Shown here in pieces: positions 34,936 through 44,208 of a DNA stretch of 49,682 nt. Each line of letters begins with the position of its first letter. The first letter of the stretch is position 1. This DNA comes from Opitutia bacterium (lineage in GTDB: Bacteria > Verrucomicrobiota > Verrucomicrobiia > Opitutales > UBA953), in contig CANIUQ010000011.1 in the NCBI GenBank assembly GCA_947470855.1, positions 1-49,682 on the forward strand, in the 5' to 3' direction. Under the pieces are notes generated by a model. It was not told where the DNA came from and did no database searches. It worked only from the letters and a program-made list of their open reading frames with translations. A program made the translations under genes and the position numbers.

Positions 34936-35768
34936 GGGAATTTTCCAAAATTTGGCGGACGCTTTTCATTCCATGCTTTTCGGCCTTCATCGCCTTGTTC
35001 CGTGAGATAGTAAAGAAGTGTGGCATTGCCCGATAGCTCTTGAAGACCTGCTTGACCGTCGAGTTCTGCATTGAAAGCAGATTTGAGACAGCGGATCGCT
35101 AATGGACTGTGCTGTAAAATCTCTTTCGCCCATTGGATTCCTTCTTCATCTAATTTTTCATAAGGTACGACAGCGTTCACGAGCCCCATCTCAAGAGCTT
35201 GGGTGGCGTTGTATTGGCGACAGAGGTACCAAATTTCACGTGCTTTTTTTTGTCCGACAATACGGGCGAGGAATGATGCGCCAAAACCTCCATCGAAACT
35301 TCCAACTTTTGGACCTGTTTGGCCAAAAATCGCATTATCAGCCGCAATGGTTAAATCGCAAATAACATGAAGAACATGGCCACCACCAATCGCATAACCT
35401 GCGACGAGAGCGATTACCACTTTAGGCATCGAACGGATGATTTTTTGTAAATCTAAGACATTGAGCCGGGGGACGCCATCTTTGCCAATGTAGCCACCTT
35501 TTTTGTCTCCCCGGATTTTTTGATCGCCCCCAGCGCAGAAAGCGTACTTTCCGTCGGACTGAGGATTCGCTCCGCGAAGTAAAACGACGCCGATCGTGCT
35601 ATCCTCTCTTGCATCGTTAAAGGCATGGATAAGTTCTGCAACCGTATCAGGGGTGAAGGCATTGCGGTTTTTGGGTCGATTGATGGTCACCCTAGCGATT
35701 CCCGATGACTTCTCATACAGAATATCGCTGTAGTTTCCGACTCTCTGCCAAACGAGGGAGGCTTGCAT
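34923..35768 (-). CDS. menB: 1,4-Dihydroxy-2-naphthoyl-CoA synthase
   Basis: MenB closes the naphthoate ring in menaquinone synthesis. The 281 residues are a crotonase-fold enzyme. MenB-specific segments include [45 protein letters not shown] and a C-terminal [16 protein letters not shown]. The [12 protein letters not shown] block replaces the usual crotonase region. It heads a minus-strand run that ends near 27079. No other men gene is in the window. Confidence 0.96.
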   Translation of the reverse strand: MQASLVWQRVGNYSDILYEKSSGIARVTINRPKNRNAFTPDTVAELIHAFNDAREDSTIGVVLLRGANPQSDGKYAFCAGGDQKIRGDKKGGYIGKDGVPRLNVLDLQKIIRSMPKVVIALVAGYAIGGGHVLHVICDLTIAADNAIFGQTGPKVGSFDGGFGASFLARIVGQKKAREIWYLCRQYNATQALEMGLVNAVVPYEKLDEEGIQWAKEILQHSPLAIRCLKSAFNAELDGQAGLQELSGNATLLYYLTEQGDEGRKAWNEKRPPNFGKFPWLP

Positions 35769-35834
35769 ACCACTAACATGACGGTCTTAAGGGATTTTTC
35801 CAATGAATAAGCGAGGTTCGCTTGAAAAACGGCG

Positions 35835-36329
35835 ATGAATCACTCACTTTTCCCTATGGCAAAATTAACGGACGACCAATTACAGAAGATTTCTCAGTGG
35901 GTGCAGGAGGGGGCTTCGCTCTCGGTCATTCAAGGGAAACTGGCCTCGAAATTTGGAATTTCGATGACCTTTCTCGATGTCAGACTATTAGTGGATGATC
36001 TGAATTTGATTTTACAAGAGAAGGAGGAGCCTAAAAAAGAGAACGATCAGACTTCATCCATTCAGGAAAATACGCCTCCATCTCTTGAGGCTGGCACCCC
36101 GACTAAGCCTGCTGCTGGAGTTAAGGTCGAGGTTGATGCCATTAATCGTCCTGGAACAATGGTTAGCGGAAATGTTACTTTTTCAGACGGACAAATCGCC
36201 GATTGGTATCTTGATATGGAAGGTCGTCCAGGTTTAGCACCTCGCACGCCGGGATATCGACCATCGCAAGGTGACATCATGGATTTCCAAGTGAAACTTG
36301 ATGCGGCTCTTCGTCAGGCTGGCTATTAA
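35835..36329 (+). CDS. Conserved-looking small protein of unknown function
   Basis: I do not recognise a family. The 164 residues fall into two parts. The N-terminal part (about 1-70) is helical and may carry a helix-turn-helix-like stretch (QWVQEGASLSVIQGKLASKFG). A Lys/Glu/Pro-rich linker follows, then a C-terminal part (about 100-164) beginning VKVEVDAINRPGTMVSGNV with the phrase FSDGQIADWYLDMEGRPGL. A start at ATG 35856 (MAKLTDDQL) is equally plausible. It is divergent from menB and convergent with ispD, overlapping its end by 4 nt. Confidence 0.7.
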   Translation: MNHSLFPMAKLTDDQLQKISQWVQEGASLSVIQGKLASKFGISMTFLDVRLLVDDLNLILQEKEEPKKENDQTSSIQENTPPSLEAGTPTKPAAGVKVEVDAINRPGTMVSGNVTFSDGQIADWYLDMEGRPGLAPRTPGYRPSQGDIMDFQVKLDAALRQAGY

Positions 36330-37036
36330 GACTGGCGGGCCTTGAGCACCGCTTCTGCCAAAGGAAAATCGCTCGGGCGAGTTAATTTAAGGTTGGATTC
36401 GTGGTTTTCAACCAAGGCTACATCCTGACCAATCATTTCTACCGCTGAACTATCATCGGTCACTTTCCTGCCGAGTTCGTAGACACGACGATAGCCCTTG
36501 ATAATGGTGACAGTGCGAAAAACTTGGGGGGTTTCGGCTGTCCAAACCAAAGATCGGTCAGGTGAACTTTGAATTGAGGAACTGGTAGGGTGGGCGATTT
36601 TTACCGTATCCGCTGCTCGGCCAGCCAAAATGGCGGCTCCCGTTTCAAGTGCCTTGGTGCGCACGCGAAGAATAGCATCGGGAGTTACTAACGGGCGAGC
36701 TGCATCATGGATGTGTACCAGTCCTTGATGTTGCTGACAAATTTTTAGGGCAGAGAAGACTGAATCCTGTCGAGTTTCTCCGCCTTGGATAAAGTCGATT
36801 TTTACACCTTCGTGTGGAAAAGATTCGAGAATTTTTTGTAACCGCACGAGTTGTTCTTGGTCGCGGTATGTAATAATAACCCGGTCGAATAAACCTGTGG
36901 AGAGGAATGACTGGAGGGAATGAATGAGTACGGGTTTACCATCGAGCGGTGTGATGATTTTATCGTCGACGGTGGCTTGCATGCGCCGAGCCGACCCAGC
37001 CGCCAAAAGAATCAGGATATCATCGCCCGTTTTCAC
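36326..37036 (-). CDS. ispD: 2-C-methyl-D-erythritol 4-phosphate cytidylyltransferase
   Basis: IspD attaches CMP to methylerythritol phosphate, a step in MEP isoprenoid synthesis. The 236 residues have the nucleotide loop LLAAGSARRM, the GKPVLIHSLQ block, QGGETRQDSVFSAL and VHIHDAARPLV. The end includes TDDSSAVEMIGQDVALVE and NLKLTRPSD, both diagnostic. It starts with GTG that overlaps the pyrF stop by 4 nt (GTGA), so the pair is translationally coupled. IspF is not in the window. Confidence 0.95.
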   Translation of the reverse strand: MKTGDDILILLAAGSARRMQATVDDKIITPLDGKPVLIHSLQSFLSTGLFDRVIITYRDQEQLVRLQKILESFPHEGVKIDFIQGGETRQDSVFSALKICQQHQGLVHIHDAARPLVTPDAILRVRTKALETGAAILAGRAADTVKIAHPTSSSIQSSPDRSLVWTAETPQVFRTVTIIKGYRRVYELGRKVTDDSSAVEMIGQDVALVENHESNLKLTRPSDFPLAEAVLKARQS

Positions 37037-37737
37037 GCTAACTCTCCGATTTCTCTCCGAATTTTAAGTGTTTCAGCCATCGGGTCGGGTGCTTTAAGGA
37101 TGGGCCGACCTACCACAATAAAACTGGCACCTTGTTGGGCTGCTTGCGCGGGTGTCATCACTCGATTTTGATCGTCCCCTTGAGCTTCAGGGTAGCGAAT
37201 GCCTGGCGTCACGAGATCGGGCGTCGAACCTAAATCACGACGCAACCAAGGTAACTCCAAAGGTGAGCAGACTAGACCGTGAATACCTGATTGAATCGCC
37301 ATTCGACCGAGTAGACGAACTTGCTCTTCGGGCGAACGCTCGACACCGATGGCTTTCAGTTGTGCCTGATCCATTGAAGTGAGTACGGTAACGGCCAGTA
37401 AACGACACTCGGGTAGAGTCTCACGAGCGGTATCGACAGCTCGAGCGAGCATCTCTGGTCCGCCGCTGGCGTGTAGTGTGAGCAATGAGCAGGGGCGACC
37501 TTTAAGACTTTTGATGGCGGATGAAACGGTGTTGGGAATGTCGTGTAACTTTAAATCGAGAAAGACTTTAAAGCCTAAAGCATGAAACTCGTCGACAATC
37601 GATGGTCCGTGACGCGTAAACAATTGCAGGCCAAGTTTAACCCAGACGAGTTTACCGACCAAGGGTCGAGCCAGAGCTAATGCCTCTTCTTTGTTTTCAA
37701 CATCGAGGGCGAGAATAAGACGGCAAGCGGAAGCCAT
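37033..37737 (-). CDS. pyrF: Orotidine 5'-phosphate decarboxylase
   Basis: PyrF makes UMP from OMP, the last step of pyrimidine synthesis. The 234 residues have LILALDVENKEEAL at the start, the catalytic KVFLDLKLHDIPNTV block, TLHASGG and a C-terminal VTPGIRYPEAQGDDQNRVMTP with IVVGRPI. The length is normal for the bacterial type I form. It is the first gene of a pyrF-ispD pair; the 67 bases upstream separate it from the YhcH gene. Confidence 0.96.
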   Translation of the reverse strand: MASACRLILALDVENKEEALALARPLVGKLVWVKLGLQLFTRHGPSIVDEFHALGFKVFLDLKLHDIPNTVSSAIKSLKGRPCSLLTLHASGGPEMLARAVDTARETLPECRLLAVTVLTSMDQAQLKAIGVERSPEEQVRLLGRMAIQSGIHGLVCSPLELPWLRRDLGSTPDLVTPGIRYPEAQGDDQNRVMTPAQAAQQGASFIVVGRPILKAPDPMAETLKIRREIGELA

Positions 37738-37804
37738 GTCACACTTCTAGGGGTTATGCTGTTTTTCGCCAGAGTTAATTATCCCCAAGATGAAAGGGCG
37801 CTGC

Positions 37805-38263
37805 CTATTCTAGGCGAAATTTAATGACGACTTTGAGTACCTCGGTGGGGTGATTCACCATTACGCCAGGCTGATGTCCATCGGATGGATAAAAAATAGT
37901 AAAACTTCCAGGTTTTAAATGCAGAAAGTTCGTGTTTGTCGAAGGGTGAGCAAACTTTTCCACATCCTTGCTCTCCTGATAACTCTCTGTGCTACGCAGG
38001 GCGTTGGCTGGGTAATGCCCGCAAATTTCTTCACTGGAGAACACAACTTGAATGTCGCCAAAAACTCGGTGCGATTCCCATTTCTTTTCTGCTGTTGGCT
38101 TTGTTGTATACCTTTGCACGCCCGCCACTAGGTCATCGCCTTTGATGGCATACTTGCCGTCGGGTGTTTGTGGGTCGAAATTTTTTAGCCAAGCAAAGGC
38201 CAAAGGGAAGAGAGGATGGAGCTTTTCGTATCTGGCTGACTGGCTCAGTAAATCGTGAATCAT
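37805..38263 (-). CDS. YhcH/YjgK/YiaL family sugar-related protein
   Basis: The 152 residues match the DUF386/EbgC-like family, cupin-like proteins linked in other bacteria to sialic acid or other sugar catabolism. Diagnostic segments are YAIKGDDLVAGVQRYTTKP, WESHRVFGDIQVVFSS and FTIFYPSDGHQPGVM. A metal site is likely from the conserved His and Glu/Asp residues. It lies 1 nt after the NusG paralog gene, an unusual neighbour. Its substrate is unknown. Confidence 0.85.
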   Translation of the reverse strand: MIHDLLSQSARYEKLHPLFPLAFAWLKNFDPQTPDGKYAIKGDDLVAGVQRYTTKPTAEKKWESHRVFGDIQVVFSSEEICGHYPANALRSTESYQESKDVEKFAHPSTNTNFLHLKPGSFTIFYPSDGHQPGVMVNHPTEVLKVVIKFRLE

Positions 38264-38264
38264 C

Positions 38265-38792
38265 TTAGTTTCTCTCCTGATCCAAAGGGGCTACATCCTC
38301 GGAAGATAATTCCACAGCCTGTTCTGAGCCCAAGAGCGACATGAGTACAGCGATTCGTTTTTGGGGGTTAGCTAATTTAACAACTTCGCCTTCTGAACCA
38401 GCAAAAATTCCACGAATCACTTTAATTTTACTGCCCAGTTTGAGCTCGGCATCGAGCAGAGAGAGAACTCCCTCAGGACCAAGGGCTTGCAGTTCAGTAA
38501 TAACCTTGGGATCAACGGCAACGGCCTGACCATTTTTACTGACGACATGAAGGACGCCACGCGTGCTACGAACAGAGCCGTGATAGTCCTCGGGAATGAA
38601 TTTAATAAATAGATAACCAGGAAAGAGCGGCTCAACCACAACCTGATTTTTTTCATGTCCGCGTCGAGTCCTTCTTACTCGCGGAAAAACAATTTCTACT
38701 TCTCCAAGATTTTGTAACTGCTTAGCTGCCACCGCCTCTTGGCGTGGTTTTGATTTAATACAAAACCATTGTGCGGTGGATGTCTCGTTCAT
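38265..38792 (-). CDS. NusG-family transcription factor, specialised paralog (RfaH/UpxY-like)
   Basis: The 175 residues have an NGN domain (about 1-105: WFCIKSKPRQEAVAAKQLQNLG, then VEPLFPGYLFIKF) and a KOW domain (about 120-170: VIRGIFAGSEGEVVKL). NusG proper usually neighbours secE and rplK. This gene instead follows a cytochrome c biogenesis gene with a 4-nt overlap (ATGA) and precedes YhcH by 1 nt. The FPRVRRTRRG segment and short acidic loops fit the specialised paralogs that aid long or special operons. A role as the main NusG cannot be excluded from this window alone. Confidence 0.85.
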   Translation of the reverse strand: MNETSTAQWFCIKSKPRQEAVAAKQLQNLGEVEIVFPRVRRTRRGHEKNQVVVEPLFPGYLFIKFIPEDYHGSVRSTRGVLHVVSKNGQAVAVDPKVITELQALGPEGVLSLLDAELKLGSKIKVIRGIFAGSEGEVVKLANPQKRIAVLMSLLGSEQAVELSSEDVAPLDQERN

Positions 38793-41700
38793 GAGTTACT
38801 TAGGTTTTTTGTCCGAGCGGGCAACCAGCCCAAGGCGATAATCGCAAATTGCGAAGCTGCAAAAATGCAAAGCCATTGGAAACCTGATTCGGTAAATCCG
38901 TAACTATGCAAGCCGACGCCGAGAAGGTTTGTTCCAAACCAAGACCAACTGGTTACGACATTTCCGAAAACGAGCATTTGCATTAAGCCATCGCGTTTAG
39001 CCAGTCCACCCCAACGGGCGTGTAAGCAAATCGCACACCATAAAACAATCAGCAGAGCTCCGTTTTCTTTAGGATCCCAGCCCCAGAATCTTCCCCAACT
39101 TTGATCCGCCCAAATACCTCCTAACATGGTTCCGATGAAACTCATAATGAGGGCGAAGGCGAGAATGCCATAAGCGGCGCGTGCTACCGCTTCTCCCTCT
39201 TGGTAGTTGGATTTGAAAGCACGGAGCCAAAGGTGAATTGCACCCACCAGACCTGCGACAAACATAGCGGAGTATCCTAAGGTTACCGTGGTTACGTGAG
39301 TCGAAAGCCAGAAGTTGGAGTCAAGAACGGCTCGGACGCTTTCCAAATTATCTTCACCTAAAAGACCGAGATTATGGGCGACAATCAGAGAAAGGAATCC
39401 GCTGATACCTGCGGCAGCAGCACCGATACCATTTTTCCAAATCTTCTCGAGGATAATGCCCAGTAAAACCGCACCCCAAGCGATAAAGATTCCGGAAGAG
39501 TAGAGGTTAGTTACGGGCGGTCTTTCGTGTAACCACATGCGGTAACCCAAGGCGAGGGTGTGGAGAGCAAAAAGAGTAATGAGTAAGGCATAGGCCCAAG
39601 ATCTGGGGGCGTCATTACCCGTAGCCCAAGTCCATAATACGAGTAAGAAAGTGAATACATAAACGATGAGTAGCCAATAGAATGGCTGAAGACGACTAAA
39701 GGTAGCCTCACCATCGGTGCGCTCAGTCCAAACTCCAGCATGTGCTTTGTAGAGAGCTTTGACTTGTTCAGCACAGGCTTGATCATTTCCGTCGCGCCAA
39801 GCCTGACAGAAGGCGGCATAACGTGTGAGCGAACCCTCAGGTGATAAAGCATCGCGATGTTTTCCTGGTTCGCTGACGACGGAGAGGACGGCGTTACCGA
39901 GGTTATCCCAGGCAGCGAGTCGATCATTCGATATTCCTGGGATAATGCGAATCGCACCATCCTTAGCAAATTCGCGGTAACGTTCGATGAGGAGTTTGAG
40001 GTTCTCTTGCAGTTCTTTATCAAATTTAGGAGCACCTTCGCTCGTTCTTCCATTTTTGCGCATTTGCTCCGCAGCGGCACCAAGAGAGAAAAGCCAAGCA
40101 TCGTATTCTTTTTGGGGTGGGATTTGCGGTGGTAAATCTCCTGGAATAAACGTCATCGAGAGCAGGGCATATTGTTTGGCGGCTGCCTCTAATTGTAGAA
40201 TAGCACGATCCTCAGCATCGCGATCAGCTTGCGGAGTTTTTCTGGAATTATCTGCCGCTTTGGAAATGGATTCGATGTTTTTTAGGACATCAAACCAGGA
40301 GGCGAACTTAGTCTTCTCGGGATCCTTGCCGACATATTTAAGGACAACTGGGTGATCGATGCGGAAGGTAGGTAAGTGTCGCGCAACGTGACTCCGGAAA
40401 CACACCTCAATCATCCAATCAATGGCTTTAATTTTTTTACCTTCGACGCGAACAGGTCTTTTTTCCAGTGCTTCTTTAGCTACATCATTTAAATTGGGTA
40501 ATTCTTCCGCGATTTTCTTGGCTTCTTCCTTTGTCCAGGTTGAAGGCTTTTTGCTAAAAGCAATGACTTCAGTGTCAGTCAGAGCGATTTCTCGCCGCGC
40601 CCTCATTTGGAGAAGTGAACTGGTCGCTAATGTTTCAATGGGAATAATACGACCACCGCTTTGAATTGGAATATTACCTAACTCGTCACTTTTCCAAGTT
40701 GAAGTGGCTGACGAATCGGCTGAGTAACTTTGTGGGACAAAACAGAAGAGCAGGGCTAAGACTGCCGTCGTGGATTTGCGCCGACGGTTTAAAAAGTGGA
40801 AGAGGGAGACGCCGAAGTGCCAAAGCAAACCAAAGGACATTAGGGAAACTGAGAGGTAGGGAATAAGCCATCCGGGATTACGAACGGTTTGAAGGACCGT
40901 AAGGTCTTTACCCGCCGAGGTAAGGCCGTAGCTTGATTGGTAAAAAGTCATACCGCCATGTCGCAACGGTTGATTCATCGAAATATGAAAAGGTATTTTT
41001 GCTGAATCGGTAAGAATGGTTACATCACTCGCAAAACGTTTCGGGATTTCAGTTCCAGGATATTTTTCGTGAGTGAATAAATTGAGTTGTAGGGCAAAAG
41101 GCAGGTAGGTTCGAAGTCGACGCAGGCTGATTTCAAACTGCCGATCTCCGCAGACGAAAGTTTGAGGAGCAAAAGACTCGGTGAGCTGTGCATTGAGAAG
41201 CCAGGTTCCAAGCGACTGATTTTCGTAAAATAACTCTACAATCGCTGAAGGTGAATTCGCGATATTATCGTTATAACTTATCGAGAGTGCCTTTAAGGCG
41301 AAAGGCGACTCTGCCCCGAGGCCTCGCGAAACTTTTACGGGAAACCCTTCAGGCATTTGTGATTGTCCGCGAAGAGCTGAATTAGGGTAGTAGCGTTGAA
41401 CTTTTAACTTCAGACCCGATGTCCCCAGAGTCGTGATTTCTTTGGCTTCGGTTAAGAGGGCATCAGGAATAGCGACCACTTTATCTTTTCCGTCATTTGT
41501 TTTTTCGATTACCGCGATTTCAAAATCTCGAAAAGCTTCGGAGTAGTTGCGACTTTCACCCTCGGGAATGACCATCGCTGATTCTTCTTGGTAGATGGCC
41601 GTGATAAATCCGCCAACGAGAAGGAGTAAAAGACCTCCGTGAATCGTCGAGATGCCAAGATTTTTAAGTCCTGGCTTATAATGACGGAAATGAGCACAGG

Positions 41701-41968
41701 TCAGGTTAATCAACAGGAGTGCACCAAGGAGAAAGCCAGCGGGAAGAGGTACGCGGAAATTAGCCTGTGGATCTAAGGGATAGAAACAAAACCAAGAGCT
41801 AAAATACTCTTTCTGAATATGCCAAACTCCCCAATGCACTTGTTCGAGGGTGCCGAGGAAAACGAGCACCATCGATAGACTGAGGAGCCAGACGGTTAGA
41901 CGTAGGGAGGCTAAAAAATCCCAAAAGGGATTTTGAGAGTTAGCCTTTTGCAGGAAGGTTTCGTTCAA
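38789..41968 (-). CDS. Cytochrome c biogenesis fusion protein, ResB-CcsA (system II)
   Basis: This fusion carries heme across the inner membrane and attaches it to apocytochrome c in the periplasm. The ResB part (about 1-400) begins with the FLASLRLTVWLLSLSMVL helix and has further helices near residues 65, 105 and 385. A large soluble region follows (about 420-745). The CcsA part (about 745-1059) has the heme-binding WWD motif SWGRFWGWDPKENG near residue 955 and His residues in STHVTTV and GLHSYGF. The length of 1059 is consistent with other ResB-CcsA fusions. It starts inside the preceding lipoprotein gene's stop (4-nt overlap). Confidence 0.93.
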   Translation of the reverse strand: MNETFLQKANSQNPFWDFLASLRLTVWLLSLSMVLVFLGTLEQVHWGVWHIQKEYFSSWFCFYPLDPQANFRVPLPAGFLLGALLLINLTCAHFRHYKPGLKNLGISTIHGGLLLLLVGGFITAIYQEESAMVIPEGESRNYSEAFRDFEIAVIEKTNDGKDKVVAIPDALLTEAKEITTLGTSGLKLKVQRYYPNSALRGQSQMPEGFPVKVSRGLGAESPFALKALSISYNDNIANSPSAIVELFYENQSLGTWLLNAQLTESFAPQTFVCGDRQFEISLRRLRTYLPFALQLNLFTHEKYPGTEIPKRFASDVTILTDSAKIPFHISMNQPLRHGGMTFYQSSYGLTSAGKDLTVLQTVRNPGWLIPYLSVSLMSFGLLWHFGVSLFHFLNRRRKSTTAVLALLFCFVPQSYSADSSATSTWKSDELGNIPIQSGGRIIPIETLATSSLLQMRARREIALTDTEVIAFSKKPSTWTKEEAKKIAEELPNLNDVAKEALEKRPVRVEGKKIKAIDWMIEVCFRSHVARHLPTFRIDHPVVLKYVGKDPEKTKFASWFDVLKNIESISKAADNSRKTPQADRDAEDRAILQLEAAAKQYALLSMTFIPGDLPPQIPPQKEYDAWLFSLGAAAEQMRKNGRTSEGAPKFDKELQENLKLLIERYREFAKDGAIRIIPGISNDRLAAWDNLGNAVLSVVSEPGKHRDALSPEGSLTRYAAFCQAWRDGNDQACAEQVKALYKAHAGVWTERTDGEATFSRLQPFYWLLIVYVFTFLLVLWTWATGNDAPRSWAYALLITLFALHTLALGYRMWLHERPPVTNLYSSGIFIAWGAVLLGIILEKIWKNGIGAAAAGISGFLSLIVAHNLGLLGEDNLESVRAVLDSNFWLSTHVTTVTLGYSAMFVAGLVGAIHLWLRAFKSNYQEGEAVARAAYGILAFALIMSFIGTMLGGIWADQSWGRFWGWDPKENGALLIVLWCAICLHARWGGLAKRDGLMQMLVFGNVVTSWSWFGTNLLGVGLHSYGFTESGFQWLCIFAASQFAIIALGWLPARTKNLSNS

Positions 41969-42579
41969 GGGAGTTGAGAATCAGTTAAAAATTTTAAGAA
42001 AGTATCGGTTTGAGCTTTAACCACCTGACTGTCTCCCGATAACTTAAAGAACCAACTCGCAGAGGCACTTGGGGCAATCACGGCGACCGTGTATCGTTTT
42101 CCATCTGCTGACTCTAAGCGAAAGGATTTTGCTTGGACGGTGCCCACTTGTACGTTTTGGGCAGAGGCTAAAATGGAAGATTCATCAGCTGGGGGAAGTC
42201 CCAGTTGACCTCGCCAGCGATTTACATTGGCAGCCATTCCACCGACATCACCAGGGAAGACAGTAACAGCCATCTCGGCCTTCGCTTCCCCCTCGCCGTG
42301 AATAATCCAACTGCCTTTACGCATGGCATTGGGTGCGCCGACGACCCATCCCGCTGGTGTTTCAGGCCACTTAGGTTGGCCAAAGGTTGCAGCCTCGGCC
42401 TCCATGGCTGCATTGGCTTGCATCTTGGCGTTCTCTTTTGCTGGCACAGCAGACTGAGCTCGGTTGGTCGCTTCTGAATTTACTTCATACGAAACAATTT
42501 TGGGTGCAGGCTTGCACCCCCAAAGAGCCAAACAGAAAAAGAGCGGCACAAACTTTTGCATACTGGATAGGACACGCAT
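41965..42579 (-). CDS. Predicted lipoprotein in the cytochrome c biogenesis operon
   Basis: I do not recognise a family. The 204 residues have a signal peptide with a possible lipobox LALWGC (Cys near residue 22); Trp at -2 is unusual. An Ala-rich stretch (about 40-65) precedes a compact domain that starts KWPETPAGWVV and ends SWFFKLSGDSQVVKAQTDTFLKFL. An ATG at 42561 is another start. It overlaps the ResB-CcsA gene by 4 nt, so a role in cytochrome c maturation or electron transport is suggested but not shown. Confidence 0.75.
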   Translation of the reverse strand: MRVLSSMQKFVPLFFCLALWGCKPAPKIVSYEVNSEATNRAQSAVPAKENAKMQANAAMEAEAATFGQPKWPETPAGWVVGAPNAMRKGSWIIHGEGEAKAEMAVTVFPGDVGGMAANVNRWRGQLGLPPADESSILASAQNVQVGTVQAKSFRLESADGKRYTVAVIAPSASASWFFKLSGDSQVVKAQTDTFLKFLTDSQLP

Positions 42580-42617
42580 CTCTGCTTATGGTTGCAGGGG
42601 AGGAGGGATTAGCAAAG

Positions 42618-42644
42618 AGAAAGGGAAGATTTTTGGCCCTTTCT
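42618..42644 (-). terminator. Possible weak terminator after ychF
   Basis: AGAAAGGG (42618-42625) pairs with CCCTTTCT (42637-42644) around an 11-base loop, about 16 bases after the ychF stop on the minus strand. The following T run is interrupted, so function is uncertain. Confidence 0.35.
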
Positions 42645-42660
42645 TCGATTTCTTGGCTCT

Positions 42661-43764
42661 TTAATTAGCAAATCTAAAGAGGGCTACATCGCCGTCTTTA
42701 AAGAGGTACTCTTTACCCTCTAAGCGATACTTACCAGCTTCTCTGGCTGCCGCCACAGATCCGCATTTAATCAAATCCGTATAGGCCACAACTTCGGCTT
42801 TAATAAAGCCCTTTTCAAAATCGGTGTGAATCACGCCAGCGCATTGCGGTGCAGTCATACCTTGTCGAAAAGTCCAAGCCCTGACTTCTTTTTCTCCTGC
42901 AGTGAAGTAGGTTGCCAGACCTAAGAGCTTGTAACTACCCCGGATTAATTCGGAAACACCCGAATCTTCGACTCCAAGTGATTGGAGAAATTCACGAGCC
43001 TCCGCTGGGGCTAAATCGCAAAGTTCAGCTTCCACCTGTGCACAAATGACAACGGATTCGCATCCATGTTGTTGAGCAATATGTTTGCGTACGGATAATA
43101 CGTGGGGATTTTTGCTTGGATCGGCCAAATCGGATTCGGCTACATTGCAGGCATAGAGTACGGCTTTGCTGGAAAGAAGTCCGTAGGTTTTTACACGCAA
43201 ACGTTCCTCATCGTTCAGCGATAAACTCGATGCCGGTTGTCCTTCGTTGAGGTGTTTAAGCAGACGCGTTAAGAGGGCGACGTTTTCAATCGCTTCTTTG
43301 TCCTGACTTTTAACCTTCTTCTGATTTTTGTCTAACTGTTGTTCGACCGACTGAATGTCGGCTAAAATAAGTTCTGTTTCAATAACCCCGATGTCACGAA
43401 CGGGATCCACTTTCCCCATATTGTGTACGATGTCATCGTTTTCGAAACAGCGTACCACATGCACAACGGCATCGACCTCGCGAATATTCGCTAAAAACTT
43501 ATTTCCTAGTCCCTCTCCTTTTGAGGCACCAGCGACTAACCCAGCGATGTCCACAAACTCAATGGCCGCAGGAATGACTACTTTGGTACCAGCAATTTTT
43601 TGCAACTCACCTAAACGTGCATCAGGTACCTCCACCACCCCGACATTGGGTTCAATGGTGCAAAATGGATAGTTTGCCGCCTCGGCTTTGCGTGAGCGAG
43701 TCAGGGCGTTGAAGAGAGTGGACTTGCCAACATTAGGAAGTCCGACGATGCCTACCTGTAACAT
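42661..43764 (-). CDS. ychF: Redox-regulated ATPase YchF (Obg family)
   Basis: YchF binds ribosomes and ATP rather than GTP. The 367 residues have Walker A GIVGLPNVGKSTLFNAL, FCTIEPNVGVVEVPD, DIAGLVAGASKGEGLGNKFL, and NVAES in the place of NKxD, the change that gives ATP specificity. The C-terminal TGS domain includes WTFRQGMTAPQCAGVIHTDFEKGFIKAEV and ends GDVALFRFAN. It follows a small lipoprotein gene by 33 nt. An imperfect hairpin downstream (42618-42644) may terminate the transcript. Confidence 0.96.
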   Translation of the reverse strand: MLQVGIVGLPNVGKSTLFNALTRSRKAEAANYPFCTIEPNVGVVEVPDARLGELQKIAGTKVVIPAAIEFVDIAGLVAGASKGEGLGNKFLANIREVDAVVHVVRCFENDDIVHNMGKVDPVRDIGVIETELILADIQSVEQQLDKNQKKVKSQDKEAIENVALLTRLLKHLNEGQPASSLSLNDEERLRVKTYGLLSSKAVLYACNVAESDLADPSKNPHVLSVRKHIAQQHGCESVVICAQVEAELCDLAPAEAREFLQSLGVEDSGVSELIRGSYKLLGLATYFTAGEKEVRAWTFRQGMTAPQCAGVIHTDFEKGFIKAEVVAYTDLIKCGSVAAAREAGKYRLEGKEYLFKDGDVALFRFAN

Positions 43765-43797
43765 AGAAGGGCAACGTGGGGTTCCTTGGCCTTAAGG

Positions 43798-44208
43798 TCA
43801 AGAATTGGAGTGAGGCTTTAACTGATTACCGGCAGATTCGAGTAAGAGTGCGGAAGGCAAGACGACCTCCTCATCTCGACTGGGTTGACCTCGTAAGATG
43901 ATTGCCGTCGCGGCCATGCCTTTAACCTCTTTTACTTTGAGAATAGCCGTGGGCTGAAGCTGGGAGTTGCGGGTGACAAGGAGAAAGCCACTCTTTACAT
44001 CAGCGGAGCTATTTTCCCTTACTAATTCGATTAGGACAATTTCGCCTTTAACGGCTTCGTTTCCAATAAACCCTAGGCGAGGGTTGGAGGAGGTTCCTTG
44101 GGGTCGTGTAAACGGAGAGACAGAATCTGGCTCAATCGTCTTGGGGAATGGCTCACTCGCACACCCCGTGAGGAGTGCGAGAGCGAGAATTCCAACAATC
44201 GTTTTCAC
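43798..44208 (-). CDS. Small predicted lipoprotein after rpoD
   Basis: I do not recognise a family. The 136 residues begin with a good lipoprotein signal ([19 protein letters not shown], lipobox LTGC). The mature part is beta-rich: [19 protein letters not shown], then [19 protein letters not shown] and [21 protein letters not shown], which may be an OB- or barrel-like fold. The ATG overlaps the rpoD stop by 4 nt, so it is translated from the dnaG-rpoD transcript. That placement is odd for an envelope protein. Confidence 0.72.
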   Translation of the reverse strand: MKTIVGILALALLTGCASEPFPKTIEPDSVSPFTRPQGTSSNPRLGFIGNEAVKGEIVLIELVRENSSADVKSGFLLVTRNSQLQPTAILKVKEVKGMAATAIILRGQPSRDEEVVLPSALLLESAGNQLKPHSNS

